A DNA stretch of 64,000 nucleotides from Sorex araneus (lineage: Eukaryota; Chordata; Mammalia; Eulipotyphla; Soricidae). A model generated the notes under the pieces. The model searched no databases, was not told where the DNA came from, and worked only from the letters and a program-made list of their open reading frames with translations. How positions within the stretch are numbered: position 1 is the stretch's first letter; the number at the start of each line of letters is the position of its first letter. A program made the position numbers and the translations under genes. This document shows, piece after piece, positions 46,858 to 57,830 of this stretch. Where the stretch lies: NCBI RefSeq assembly GCF_027595985.1, contig NC_073313.1, positions 84,922,899-84,986,898 of the forward strand, given 5' to 3'.

Positions 46858-46969
46858 CTCCATAATTACTAGTGACTGAAATTCTATCTTTAGGATTTTA
46901 TGTTCTTTATTAAAATGCAAATATCTTCTTGGGCTTGGTTTCGTTATTCCTTCACACCACAGTGTGAAT
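46858..46969 (+). repeat. Diverged repeat R1, copy 2
   Basis: Second copy of the repeat at 44763-44862, about 2.1 kb downstream in the same orientation; CACACCACAGTGTGAAT is the best conserved part. Confidence 0.6.
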
Positions 46970-48359
46970 TTTTGTTACTTAATTCACTGATTCAGTGTAA
47001 GAAAAAAATCTATCCATGAAAATGTTTTTGAGAGAAGCTGGATAGAAGTAAAGACCATAAGAGAACATGAGCTAGATCATTGAGAATTAGGGCAGCCAAA
47101 GGGGCATGTGCAGGAGAGCATTTAAAATTTTTTATTTTAACAACGGTACATTAATTTTATGCTTAATCACAAAATACATCATCCCACTCATGTCTTCCTG
47201 AATCTAAGCAATCTAAACTCTCGGAACTCATTTGAACAAATTTGTAGGGGACTATTTAGAGTAAAGATTACATCAGTCAGTTAAAAGCTAATTTCTTTTG
47301 AGTGGTTTTGAGAATTACGTTTGGAAGAGCATGTAGGTATTGTGTTCTCATTTAAGGAATTGAATAGCGAATTCCGCTGTTCAGTGTACCTTTTTGTTCT
47401 GTGTTGACCCCAAATTTAACAACCACCTGATCAAAAGCACTTTGGCAAAGGAAATGGCAAAAGTAAAAAGGTCAAAATGAACCTCAATATTCTCCTGATT
47501 GGGATCTTGAAACTTTATTTGTCAAACTCCCTAATAACCTCTTTTTTCTGGCTGGAAAGAAACCTATGATTTGAGGATCTTAAATTGGTGTGTCTTATAT
47601 ACTTTATCAGCACATGGATGTGTATTTGGGGGGTTGACGTCAATGAGCAACACAGGTTAAGAAAGTCATTTTCCTGATTTATTAGAATCTCCCTCTTTTG
47701 GTCCAGGTCATTTCTCACATGGCCTGGTCACATTGGTCTGAGCTGCTTCCATCACAAGCTGTTTTTCATTTCCTAATTTGTATGAAAAATTGACCATAAA
47801 AGTTTGTACATGAGCCACTTGTTTATTGCTAATCCATTCCAGGAGTTTGAAGGGAATGAAATAACTAATTGACTTTGACATTAAACCCTTATTAAAAGTG
47901 TAAATTCAATGGAAGACACAGCATTTGAGTTAATACCCATTAATATCTTAACATGAATTAGTGTTTGGAGTCTTCCCTACAGAAACTGAGAGCACATATT
48001 ATGAAATGGCAAAGACTAGAAAGAGATACAAGATATTGGACCCCTGGGGTGAAAGTATCACCCCACCTAAAAATACCCTAAAACAAAAAGTAACCAATGT
48101 TCATCAATTTTCCCTAATTAATCTGTAACCTCATATCAATTTTGATTTATCTGAAACTTCTAATTTGCTAACCCTAGAGTATGATAATGATCAAGTTGAT
48201 AATGAAGTTGATAATAATAATAGAAACTGTTAAATAACTTTCACAGTGGTAAACCAGAATACTTCAAACAATAAAAACATTGGATATAATTTACAGAGAA
48301 ATATGTTACCATTTTAAAATTCCTAAAAATTAATATATGCTTGTAGATATTTAAAACAA

Positions 48360-48590
48360 TTGTAACAATAATGAAGATGAAGATGTGATTAATGATAAGT
48401 TGTATTTACTGAGCATTATTTTTGTGCCAACTACTGTATGCTATATACTCTTTTAAACCTAACAATAAATTTTAGGAGGACACTATTCCACTCTCTTTTA
48501 CCCTAGAGGAAAGAACAAGGTTCAATAGTACTAATAACTTTCCCAATATCACGCAAATAATTAGCATAGTTCTCATCCATAATCAGAGAA
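48360..48590 (-). repeat. MIR-like SINE, antisense
   Basis: TTATTTTTGTGCCAACTACT, TTTTACCCTAGAGGAAAGAA and TTTCCCAATATCACGCAAAT follow the complement of MIR. Divergence is high. Confidence 0.5.
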
Positions 48591-49035
48591 CCAAGGAAAG
48601 CTGGAAAGATAACCAAGGCTGAGCTAAAAATCTCATCATTACTTTTTCAGTAGTTTGCACTGTGTTGTGTGTGCTATCACTAGTCACCAGGTAAACACAA
48701 ATCTCCGAACTGAACATAATTTTGAGTTACGGGTCTTTTTGTATCTCATTCTCCTTGATTTAGCTACACTCCTCTAGATACGTTAGAGGAAAAGCCTGTT
48801 ACCCACCTTGGCACCTCCCTACAGAGTTCACTGATATAATTGATGTGAGGGCACATTCCTTGCATGTCGGTTATTTTTTGAGATATTCTCACATTTGAAT
48901 TTATTATTTAATATATCAGTCCTTGAGGTAGAGTATATCCCCATTTTACAGGAAAGCAAACTATGTTAGTTTACTAATCTGGAACTTCTAAGATTCTATC
49001 ATTGTGGGGCATAGTGGGAGGTAGCCACTGGTGCA

Positions 49036-49283
49036 GAGTAGCACTGTAGCACTGTGGTCCCGTTGTTCATCGATTTGCTCAGGTGGGCACCAGTAATGTC
49101 TCCATTGTGAGATTTGTTGTTACTGTTTTTGGCATGTTAAATATGCCACGGGTAGATTGCCAGGCTCTGCCTTGCGAGCGGAATATTCTCGATAGCTTGC
49201 CGGGCTCTACGAGAGGGATGGAGGAATCGAACCCAGGTTGGCTGCTTGCAAGGCAAGCACCCTACCCGCTGTGCTATCATATG
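49036..49283 (-). mobile_element. SOR-type SINE, class A, antisense
   Basis: Complement order: GTAGCACTGTAGCACTGTGG tail, CATCGATTTGCTCAGG..GGGCACCAGTAATGTCTCC, TGTTTTTGGCATGTTAAAT, CTACGAGAGGGATGGAGG, CGAACCCAGG B-box, CCGCTGTGCTATCA head. Confidence 0.93.
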
Positions 49284-50777
49284 GTGTTGGAATGTTGTAT
49301 GCATAAAACCCTATCATTAGCATTGCAAATCATGATGCTCAGAATTTGGATGCCTAGTAATTTTTTATATGAGTCTCATGTTGAAGAGTTTGATATGCTA
49401 GAGAGATATTAATTTCTTCCCTTTAGCAGTTAAAAAACTGTATGACTGATGTTGGTATCTCTGATAACATGAACAGGTATTGAAGGGTTCTTTTGAAAAT
49501 GAGACTACTCTATGGGTCCTTTTCATAACAACCTAAGCAGGTGTTATTTTTTTAACCATATTTTTTAACCCTACCCTATTCCTGCCACCAGCAGAAACCA
49601 GTAACACGCATATTGCTTGCTAGGCTGGTCCTGTTCCTGATCTGTTATTTTCCTTGCTAAGATTACTTTATTTAAGTCAGAGCTACTTTTCCCCTGATTC
49701 AATCTACCTTTTACATGAACACAGATTTCAACATACATTCAGAAAGTTAGAAGGAGGTAATTGGAGATTTGTCTAGCTCCTCAAACTGGGACAAAGTTCT
49801 CTGGGAAAAAATAAGTGATTTCTGGGAGAGTTCTATTGACTCAAGTTGAATGACAACTCAAATCATCTCTATTTATCAAGTTAGGAAACCACTATAAAAC
49901 AGTGCCCTCTCTTCTGTATCCCCAACTTTTGTAAGCCATTAACTTCTTTTTCTAATTTAAATAAATTAAAATAAAAAGTCAGATTTTCCAACATTGAGAA
50001 TTATATTTACCTAGTCACTTAATGAAAAATGCATCATTGAAGTTTTTCTGTACCTAAGCTCTTGGAGCACTGCAGATTAACTTTATTAAGTTGTTTGCCT
50101 TTAGGATACCAAGCACCTACTCTAAATTTTATTAGATGAAAGCCCATCAGGCATGCATGTTAATTATATAGTGAACCTAAAATTTTCAGCTGCATATCAC
50201 CTCATGCTTTGTCTTTAATGAAAATACTCTGATATAGCAAAAGACTCTTCATAACTCCCTAAACTCGTTGCCCTGATTCCATTAAAATTTCTGCCTTAAC
50301 ATACTTAACACAATGAGTAATCAGTCCAATCTTTAATGGAGGATCAAGATATGTGAAAAGTGTTGAATTTTTAAGCCTTCGATTCAAATGTTTGGAAGAA
50401 CTCCAAAGTTTTGAACTCTAAGACTACTCTCAATCTTCCATGAGGACATACAGACTAAATAGTTGTCTACGATTTTAGTAACTCTTTTGTATTTCTTGAT
50501 TCAGGTATTTAGCCTTAAGTCAAGTCTAAAAGTGATTGCAGGTCATAATTTTTGTAGTTTATTAGAATTACTCCCTTTTACACAGGACAATCTTCAAAAA
50601 TCATTGTTGTGTGGATTGTTCACTTTATTCAAAATTTAGGTGAAGAACTTCTTAGAAAATTGTTTTAGTACTGGATATAAAATATAGTTGGAAAAGAATG
50701 AAGCATGTCTGTAATTAGCCTATTCCAGTAGAAAATGTTTAAAGTTATATTTGCTTCCTGGTGAAGATTCAAATACC

Positions 50778-50950
50778 CAGGCTGGAGCTATAGAACAGCA
50801 GATATGGTGCTTGCCTTGCACACAGCCAGCCTGGGTTTGAACTATGGCTCCCCAGATGATCCCCAAAACCACACCAGGGGTTATCTCTAAGTTTAGAGTT
50901 GGAACTAAGCCTTGAGCACTGTAAGGTGTGGCCCAAAATTCAAAAAAGAA
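50778..50950 (+). mobile_element. SOR-type SINE, class B, with target duplication
   Basis: GGCTGGAGCTATAGAACAGC head, GGGTTTGAACT B-box, ACACCAGGGGTTATC body, GGTGTGGCCCAAAATTCAAA tail. 9-bp duplication TCAAATACC (50769-50777 and 50951-50959). Confidence 0.9.
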
Positions 50951-51063
50951 TCAAATACCTATATATGACAGAAAATGTGCTTTTGAAGTTAAGAGCTCTA
51001 CAACCTATATTGAAGAAACAACTTACACAATGTGCACTTCAATGTTATTTTTATTCTACTTTT

Positions 51064-51237
51064 TTTGTTTTGGGGTCACACCCAGCAGCACCCAGGGCTT
51101 ACTCTTGGCTCTGTGCTCTGCACTGAGAGATTACTTTTAGCGGGACTTGGGGGACCATATGGCAGGCTGAGGATTGAACCCAGTTTGGCTGTGTGCAAGG
51201 CAAATGCCCGACCCACTGTACTATCATTCCAGTGCCA
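51064..51237 (-). mobile_element. SOR-type SINE, class B, antisense
   Basis: TTGGGGTCACACCCAGCAGC, GGCTTACTCTTGGCTCTGTG, GGACCATATGGCAGGCTG, GGATTGAACCCAG (B-box) and CCCACTGTACTATCATTCC (head), all complements. Confidence 0.93.
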
Positions 51238-52601
51238 ATAATTTTTGTTCTTAAGGTGGAGAGAGTAAAGAAAATATAGAATAAAATTTAAATAGTAGAG
51301 AAGATCTGAATCCACTGTATATGACACCAGATGATCTCCAAGTCCAGATATAAGAAACAACGTAAGCCACAAAAAAATCACAATTTGTCAAGGCACACCA
51401 TTTTAAGCAGCTAAGTTCATCCATTAATTCTCTGATCAAATGTACCTAGGTGTTTTTCTGCTGGTTAGAACAATTATTATGAATGCATGTGCCAGTTAAA
51501 GCAGGACAGAGGCCCAAGTGGTTGGACAAATTCAGGAAAAACAGGTAGATATAATGCCCAGGGATGAATTATTTACATGTTCAGCTGCATGCTCTGTTCC
51601 TTCTCAAACTCTTTAATGACTACACAGACTGTGAAAAAAGAATCATCACCTAGAGTTAAAACACAGGTTGTGAAAACTCAAGACTGAGATAGCACTGACA
51701 CAAAATTTACTAACATTTATGAAAAACAAGTAACACAAAACAGAACTGCTAAACTCAGAAATTAAGAGCATCACAAAAAAAACAGTAAATAGGAGATAAA
51801 GAGTAACACTAGTGTGGCATCACTGCAAGGTTAAAACAATGATTTCAATACTGTTATAAGCAATAATGCCTCAATAAATAATTTTAGAAGAGTAACTAAA
51901 TGTAGCATACAAACAGGCAAGTTTTCATTAATGCACACCTAAAATTTGTGTAATATTATAATTTAAACATTACTTTAAAAGCAAGCAACAAGCATTTAAA
52001 AGCAAAACTGTGATTTAGCAAATAATACAAAGAGTAAAATTTATCATAGCTGAAGAAAGACAACAATTTTCAAATCAAAATCATACACCAACTCAGAGAA
52101 AGCTAGCTTAATAAAATGTATCAATACCTAAGACACATAAGACACATAGTGAGATTTCAGAGATGCAAAGATAAGAGAAAATAATGTGATCATTTCCAGT
52201 GCAACAAATAGAAAACACAGGAATTAGGAAACTAGTATCAGGTTGCTCATAAGCAATACTCAAAGTTAGTAATCAGTAATGAAGTCCTTTCAAATTTATG
52301 AAAAAATTATTATATGGAAGTAAAGATATTATATTTTGTAAAACTATCATTTAAAGGGAAATTTGAGAAATGAGCAAAATAAAGATATTTTTCAATGGGC
52401 ATTTAAGACACTGATATTTCAACATCAATTTACGTTTGAATTGCTTAAAGATACACTCTGTTAAAAAGAATGAATCCAAGAGGGTGATGTGCAATAAATG
52501 AAAATATGATGAAGCGAGAAGCTAGTAAAATTCGTAATGAAGTTTAAGTATTTTCCAGTTTTATTGATAGACTTGTATCACTTGTATCACTTGTCATCAC
52601 T

Positions 52602-53213
52602 TCAGTCTTTGATTCGCTCGAGCAGGCACCAGTAATCTCTCCATTTATCCCTGTTGCGTGCTAGTGTAGTCCAATGATATCTGCTCGCTCCAGGAACAGG
52701 AAGAGCCTCAAGTCGTTCATTCAGGGTTTTGATAAAAGTCTGACCATTTTGTTGGTGGGAGGCCATGCGGTCTTTTGACGTCCTGTGGAATCCAGTCGGT
52801 AAAAGCTCTAGCCAGCAGTCATCTCTGAATCGCATTACGTGTCCGGCCCATCTAATTTTTGACTTCTTGGAAAATGAGACAGCGTCCCTGATTCTTGACC
52901 GTCGACAAAGGTTGAAACACAAGATTCCTTCTCTCCCTTGAGTGAAACGTGATACTCCTAGCATGGTTCTATCAATTCCTCTTTGGAATACACAAATAGT
53001 GTTCTCGTCCTGTTTGCATAGGGCCCAGGTCTCTGAAGCATATGTTAGTGCAGGAAGAAAGGTGGAGTCGAAAAGGTGTGCCCGGAGACGGAGGTTCTTC
53101 GTCCTCTTAACCACTTCTTCAATGCTTTTGAAGGTGCTCAATGCTACTCTCTTCCTCCTCCGCAGTTCCAGCGCCAAGTCGTTCCTCATGTTGAGTTCTT
53201 GACCCAAATACAC
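52602..53213 (-). pseudogene. RTE C-terminal frame (copy 2)
   Basis: 203 codons open to the natural stop: YLGQELNMRNDLALEL, LRLRAHLFDSTFLPALTYAS, SKIRWAGHVMRFRDD and finally W..LARNRDKWRDYWCLLERIKD. The last about 13 codons are the DNA that also forms the class A SINE tail. Confidence 0.92.
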
Positions 53214-53463
53214 ATAGTTGCTACATTTGGAGATGTTTGTTCCATTGAGTGCAAGTGGAACATTAGGGACTAGTTCCTTTTTTCATGAACATTGTCTTGG
53301 TGAGATTCAGCTGCAGTCTGACCTTTCCACACTCATGGCCGAAGTCGGCCAGCATTTGTGCCACTTGGCTAATGCTTGGTGTTATGAGAACGATGTCATC
53401 AGTGAAGCAGAATTGGTGTAGTTGCCGACTGTCTATTTTCACTCCCATTCTTTCCCATTCCAG

Positions 53464-54564
53464 TCATTTCATGATGTTCTCAAGTGTGGCACTGAAGAGT
53501 TTCAGTGAAATGGTAACACCCTGCCAAACCCCTTTCTTTACATCAATGATCACTTCCTTATAAAATGGTGAGATCCTGGCGGTGAATCCATAATACAGCT
53601 TGCGGAGGATCTTGATCTGCTGAGTTTGAATGTCCTGTTTGTCCAGGGCTTTGATGACTGCTTCAGTCTCAACAGAATTGAAGGCCTTCTTTAAATGGAC
53701 GAACTTTAGACAGAGCGGCAACTTGAACTCTTGCAAAACTTCAATGAGTTTGGTCACTGTGTGGATATGGTCGATCATGCTGAATCCTTTTCGGAACCCA
53801 CCTTGCTCGATGGCTGTCCTTCTTCTAGTGTTCTGACAATTCTATTCATGATAACTCAAATGAACAACTTGCAGAGGATGGACAACAGGCAGACTGGGCG
53901 AAAGTTGACCAATGTAGTCGATGTCTCCCTTCTTGTACAACAGGACGGTCCTGCTGGTTTTCCATTGGGATGGAACCTTGCATACGGAAAGGTAGTGTGT
54001 GAAGAGGCAAGCCAGTGTATTGACGAGTACTGGCGACAGATTCTTTAGGTGTTCGAGTCTGACCTTGTCTGGACCGAGTGCTGTACATGTCTTTACGGAT
54101 GAAATGGCGTGTTGGATTTCGGAAGGGAGGATGTTGGGAACAACATATCCATCCTGCAGAATTTGGTATGTGGGCAGGTGGACGTGGCTGTTGAAGAGAT
54201 ATGAGTAGAAGTCATGAATAATCCTCTCCATTGTCCTTCTGGAAGATGTGATAGATCCATCAGGACATTGGAGGGCAGTAATCTTGGTCTTTTAGTTGGC
54301 AAAGTACAGGCAAGCGTTTCGAATACTTTTCCTGGCTTCTGCCACATTGGCCATCACTGATGTTCTTCTCTCTTTGGGGTCTTCCTTTATTGCTTCTTTG
54401 CACAGCTTTGCGAGCTCAGACTTTATCTTGTGATTACCTGAGGCTCGCACGAAACCATGTTGGTAAATGAGCTCAAGTGTTTTCGAAGACAGACGTCTTT
54501 TTTGTGACTTTCTCGCTCTCTTGGCATTCCTCGCATGAGTATTGGGGGGCTGAAGCAATGCCAA
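53464..54564 (-). pseudogene. RTE reverse transcriptase N-terminal and palm region (copy 2)
   Basis: Pieces in order: 54564-54292 (SQKRRLSSKTLELIYQHG, linker), 54231-53842 (RIIHDFYSYLF, ISSVKTCTALGPDKVRLEHL, TVLLYKKGDIDYIG), 53778-53464 (IDHIHTVTKLIEVLQEF, HLKKAFNSVETEAVIKAL). Frameshifts separate them. Confidence 0.9.
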
Positions 54565-55083
54565 AGAGCTCCCAGTTGGTGGTCATTCTGGGAGTTCTCT
54601 TTTTAAACTTAAACTTTGCAGTTCTTTCTCTCTGCTCTGTGAAGTAGAATTTTGCACGAAGGAGACCGTGGTCCCATCCCGTTTGGAAAACCTTCGATTG
54701 AATATTTCATTATGGAACTGTGCACCAGGAGACTCCCATGTCTAGTGTTTAGATTTGGCCTACTGGAACTGTGAGTTACCATGGATGGTCTTGGTCGACA
54801 TGATGAACTCAGAGAGTCTATTACCCTGTTCGTTCCATTCTAGGCCATGGGACCCAATGTGGAGTTCTTTGGGCAACCTTCTCAGTCCTATCTTGGCATT
54901 AAAATCACCAACAATGATCTTTTCAAAGGTGTAGTCTTCTTTATAGAAGTTCTAGAGCTCCATGTAGAACTCAATTTCTTCTTCATTGTAGTTGGATGTT
55001 GGTGCATAGACGACAAAGATAGAAACTGTCAGCAGTGAGCCACATCTCTTCAGGTGTAATCATCCGATTCGTGTTGTTAGGCA

Positions 55084-55272
55084 TCATTCGAATGAATCAA
55101 TGCTCATGGCCAAGGTCGTGTTGACAAGAACACTGACACCACCAATGCCTCTGTTGTCACATGTTCCAAGGAACAGTTCTTCTCCAGTATCGAAAATGGC
55201 GTGATGTGATTGATGCCTTCTCATTTCGGTCAGACCAATGATGTAGTACTTGATCTTCCATGCTTGCTCCAT
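55084..55272 (-). pseudogene. RTE endonuclease N-terminal region (copy 2)
   Basis: Reads MEQAWKIKYYIIGLTEMRRH, then FLGTCDNRGIGGVSVLVNTT. This is the start of the AP-endonuclease fold, with the catalytic Glu of the T-E-(M/T)-R-R motif present. Interrupted upstream and downstream. Confidence 0.88.
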
Positions 55273-55449
55273 CAGGTCCTCGATGGGTGCTTTCGATACC
55301 AGCGTACATGCATTGAAGTACAGAGAGTCATTTTAGTCTTTCTTTGTTCTGGCATTCTAGTTTGTCCCTGAGATTTTATCAGCCTTTCCTTGCTCATCTT
55401 TCTTAACACTGCCATATTGGGGGTTTTTCTGTGTCAGGCAGATGAGGCA

Positions 55450-55555
55450 CATTGTTGCTACTGTTTTTGGCATATTGAATATGCCCTGGGTAGCTTGCCT
55501 GTGCTGGCTGGGTGCTCTTGGTAGCTTGTCGGGCTCTCCGAGAAGGATAGAGGCT
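55450..55555 (-). repeat. Class A SINE body block inside the RTE leader
   Basis: On the minus strand: TCTCGGAGAGCCCGACAAGC, TACCAAGAGCACCC, GGCAAGCTACCCAGGGCATA and CAATATGCCAAAAACAGTAG. Collinear with class A SINEs apart from about 9 missing nt. No tRNA head precedes it; instead comes AACACCTGTAAGGACGATTA. Confidence 0.85.
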
Positions 55556-55674
55556 TTTAGGGTGGCCTCTAATCGTCCTTACAGGTGTTCCCATGGCTCA
55601 CACAGTATTTGAAGCCCATCAAATATGGTGCAAAAATTATGGAAATTGGGTATTAAGTGTCTTATTCTCTGTCA

Positions 55675-55949
55675 GTCTGGAAAGCTGCCTGGAGCGTGGC
55701 AGTGCCTGGGTAGTGGAGGTAATGGAGGCCTGCCGGTGAGGTATTTATCTGGCTCTGCTAGGGAGGGTCGTCTGAGTTTGATCCCTGGGGCAGGGCGCTG
55801 GAGATTGTTGGAGTTTCCGCGTCTCGTTGAGCCTTGAGTACAAGGTCGCAAAGCTTTGCTTTACCTGGTTCTGTGGGCTTCATTCATGTGTGAGGTTTGG
55901 CCCAAGTGTCTGGAAAGTGGCCTGGATCGTGGCGGTGGCTGGGTAGATA
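55675..55949 (+). repeat. Two 39-bp repeats 233 bp apart
   Basis: GTCTGGAAAGCTGCCTGGAG at 55675 and GTCTGGAAAGTGGCCTGGAT at 55908, both continuing with (G)CGTGGC(A/G)GTG(C/G)CTGGGTAG. 34 of 39 positions agree. The GC-rich segment may be part of an L1 5'UTR or another element's leader; not identified. Confidence 0.65.
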
Positions 55950-56029
55950 TTGGTGTTTATAGACAATTGACACTTATCATTGTGCAAGTTACCTTAGCAT
56001 GCAGCATGTTAGTTTGAGATATATATATA

Positions 56030-56960
56030 TATTGAAGATCCCATGACTCTTTATAAAACATATATTGAGTTGGAAAAGGCTCTGGAATAATTAGTCAGAC
56101 TAATACTATGAAAATTATAAATCAACTAAAGATAGAAGAAGACCTTATGAAATGAAGATATGGCTTTTGGATTGGAAAAATCAATATTGTCAAAATTATC
56201 ATCCCACCTAAATTTGAGGCAATCCCAATCCAAATCCTGATGACATTCATCAAGAACTTAAATCAGTCAATAATGTGGTTTGTATAGAATCATAGAACAA
56301 ACTTATCAGCCAATACCATACTGAGAAGAAATTGGGAGGCATCTCATTACCTAACTTGAAACTATATGATAAAGCTATGATAATCAAAACAGCATGGTAT
56401 CTGAATAAGAAAAAACTCTCTGACCAGTGTGTTAGAATCAGATACCAAAAGACAAATGCCCAGATATGTGGTCACACATTTTCGACAAAGGAGCTAGTTC
56501 ATGAAGTGGAGTAAAGATAACCTCTTCAGCTAATAGTGTTGGAAGACCAAAATAACTGCATGTAAAAAATTAAGCACGATCCATTTCTCACACCTTAAAC
56601 AAAAGTCAGTTTAAAGTCATCAAAGATCTTGAGATCAGACTGAATCCATAAAATACACTGAGAAAAATATTGGCAGAGTTCTCTTACATTTGAGTCTCAA
56701 AGGTTTTTTCAGTAATATGGGTTCATTGGCAAAGCCAACAGAAAAAATCAACAAATGGGACTTCATCAAATTAAAAAAATTCTGCTTAGTTAAAGAAACC
56801 TGAGCTAAAACTAAGACATTCAATGAATGGGAGAAAATGTTCACAATCAACACATAAATAAAGGATTGGTTACTCTCGATGTATAAAACACTCTCAAAGA
56901 TCAGCCCCAAACAAACGAAGCTTGAAACAACTGTATGCTCATACTTAACGGAATAAAGCT
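56030..56960 (+). mobile_element. Old L1 ORF2 C-terminal fragment
   Basis: Broken frames match the post-RT part of L1 ORF2: NIVKIIIPPKFEAIPI, KLGGISLPNLKLYDKAMIIK..WY, HIFDKGASS-like, then INKWDFIKLKKFC. Same part of L1 as 61150-61980 but much more diverged. Confidence 0.85.
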
Positions 56961-57089
56961 ATGCTACCTCATAGCATATTAAGAACAAATTTGAAGTGGA
57001 TGAACAACATCAATATATGTGTTATAAAACTCTTAAAACGTAGTATTGGTGCAAATTGTGACCTTATATTAGGCAAAACATCAGGAACC

Positions 57090-57430
57090 ACACATAGAGT
57101 ACCAGCAGGTATCACGCATAGTTTCATGCCTGGGGTGCTGAGCCACGCATTGTTGGACCAAGTCACAGAGCCGTCGGACATAGAACTGTGGTGGCAGTGC
57201 ACACAGTAGCTCATACACTGTGGGGTGCTGTCAGCCAGCCACCTGGTAACCTGGGACTCGGCGCAGGTGTTCAACCTGGCACAGACTCTCTGAGATAGGG
57301 TCCTGCTCTGCCAGTTGCACAACAACCTATGAGTTCACTCCATCAACCTCAAGGAGATCAACCTGAAGCCACAGCTGTCCCAGGTGCTGCACAGAGATGC
57401 AGGCAGGTGCGTGTTTGTCAGTGTGCAAAT
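57090..57430 (+). pseudogene. VAV3: VAV3 exon 1 relic (calponin-homology domain start)
   Basis: 57180-57383 is 68 codons without indels, reading IELWWQCTQ(stop)LIHCGVL, HLVTWDSAQVFNLAQTL(stop), DRVLLCQLHNNL(stop), HSINLKEINLKPQLSQ. This matches the first 68 residues of VAV3, a Rho-family exchange factor, better than VAV1 or VAV2 (AQVF.LAQTL and HSINLKEINL.PQ.SQ are VAV3 features). The start ATG is ATA and three in-frame stops are present. After the Gln codon the sequence goes CAG|GTGCTG, the expected exon 1 donor, so intron sequence is included. About 90 nt upstream may be 5'UTR. It is therefore a genomic or unspliced copy, not a processed pseudogene. Confidence 0.88.
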
Positions 57431-57480
57431 CGTTAAAACATGCCAGTCATGCCAGTCGACCAAAAGCTTACATTCGGTAG

Positions 57481-57776
57481 ACTAGGAACAGCTGTAAAGG
57501 CGATTAGAAGCTTCCCCCAAAGCCTCCATCACTCTCGGAGAACACAGCAAGCTACCAAGAGTGTCCCACCTGCACAGCAGAGCCTGGTAAGCTACTCTTG
57601 GCGTATTCCATATGCCAAAAACAGTAACAACAACAGTCCTCATTCCTCTGACCCTGAACAAAGCCCCCAATACGCCATCGGGTTACACTAGTACACGACA
57701 GGGACGAATGGAGACATTGCTGGTGCCCGCTTGAGCAAATCAATGAACAATAGGATGAGAGTGATACAGTGAAATA
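57481..57776 (+). mobile_element. Internally deleted RTE (RTE leader joined to RTE 3' end)
   Basis: Starts AACAGCTGTAAAGGCGATTA, as RTE copy 2 does, not with a tRNA head. It runs through the SINE body block (CTCTCGGAGAACACAGCAAG..CAAAAACAGTAACAACA) and the RTE-only leader segment (CTCATTCCTCTGACCCTGAA..CCCCCAATACGCC). It then jumps to the RTE 3' end (CGGGTTACACTAGTACACGA, CAGGGACGAATGGAGACATT..TTGAGCAAATC) and ends GTGATACAGTG. About 2.7 kb of coding region is missing. Confidence 0.88.
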
Positions 57777-57830
57777 TATATATATATGGGTGTGTGTATA
57801 TATATGTATATATATATGTATATAGTAAAA
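57768..57830 (+). repeat. (TA)n-rich simple repeat
   Basis: TATATATA and TGTATATA units at the 3' end of the deleted RTE element. Confidence 0.85.

Larger units (their letters stand above)
52572..55610 (-). mobile_element. RTE-clade LINE copy 2, nearly full length, inactive
   Basis: About 3.0 kb. Reading on the minus strand from 55610: a leader beginning around AACACCTGTAAGGACG (55581-55596) that contains the class A SINE body (about 55450-55555). The AP-like endonuclease follows (IKYYIIGLTEMRRHQ, FLGTCDNRGIGGVSVLV, 55084-55272), then the RT region and the C-terminal domain. Landmarks: QAISSVKT.TALGPDK-like motif, LLYKKGD, LKKAFNSV, CFTDDIVLITPS (first catalytic motif residue changed, FADD to FTDD), SKIRWAGHVMRF, and a stop after ERIKD. 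Several frameshifts and a deletion near 54700. The 3' end is a GTGATACAA tandem at 52572-52592, no poly(A). Confidence 0.93.

Noticed and set aside
52942..54048. Plus-strand open frames over the RTE copy 2 region
   Set aside because: Shadows of the RTE coding strand, which runs on the minus strand.
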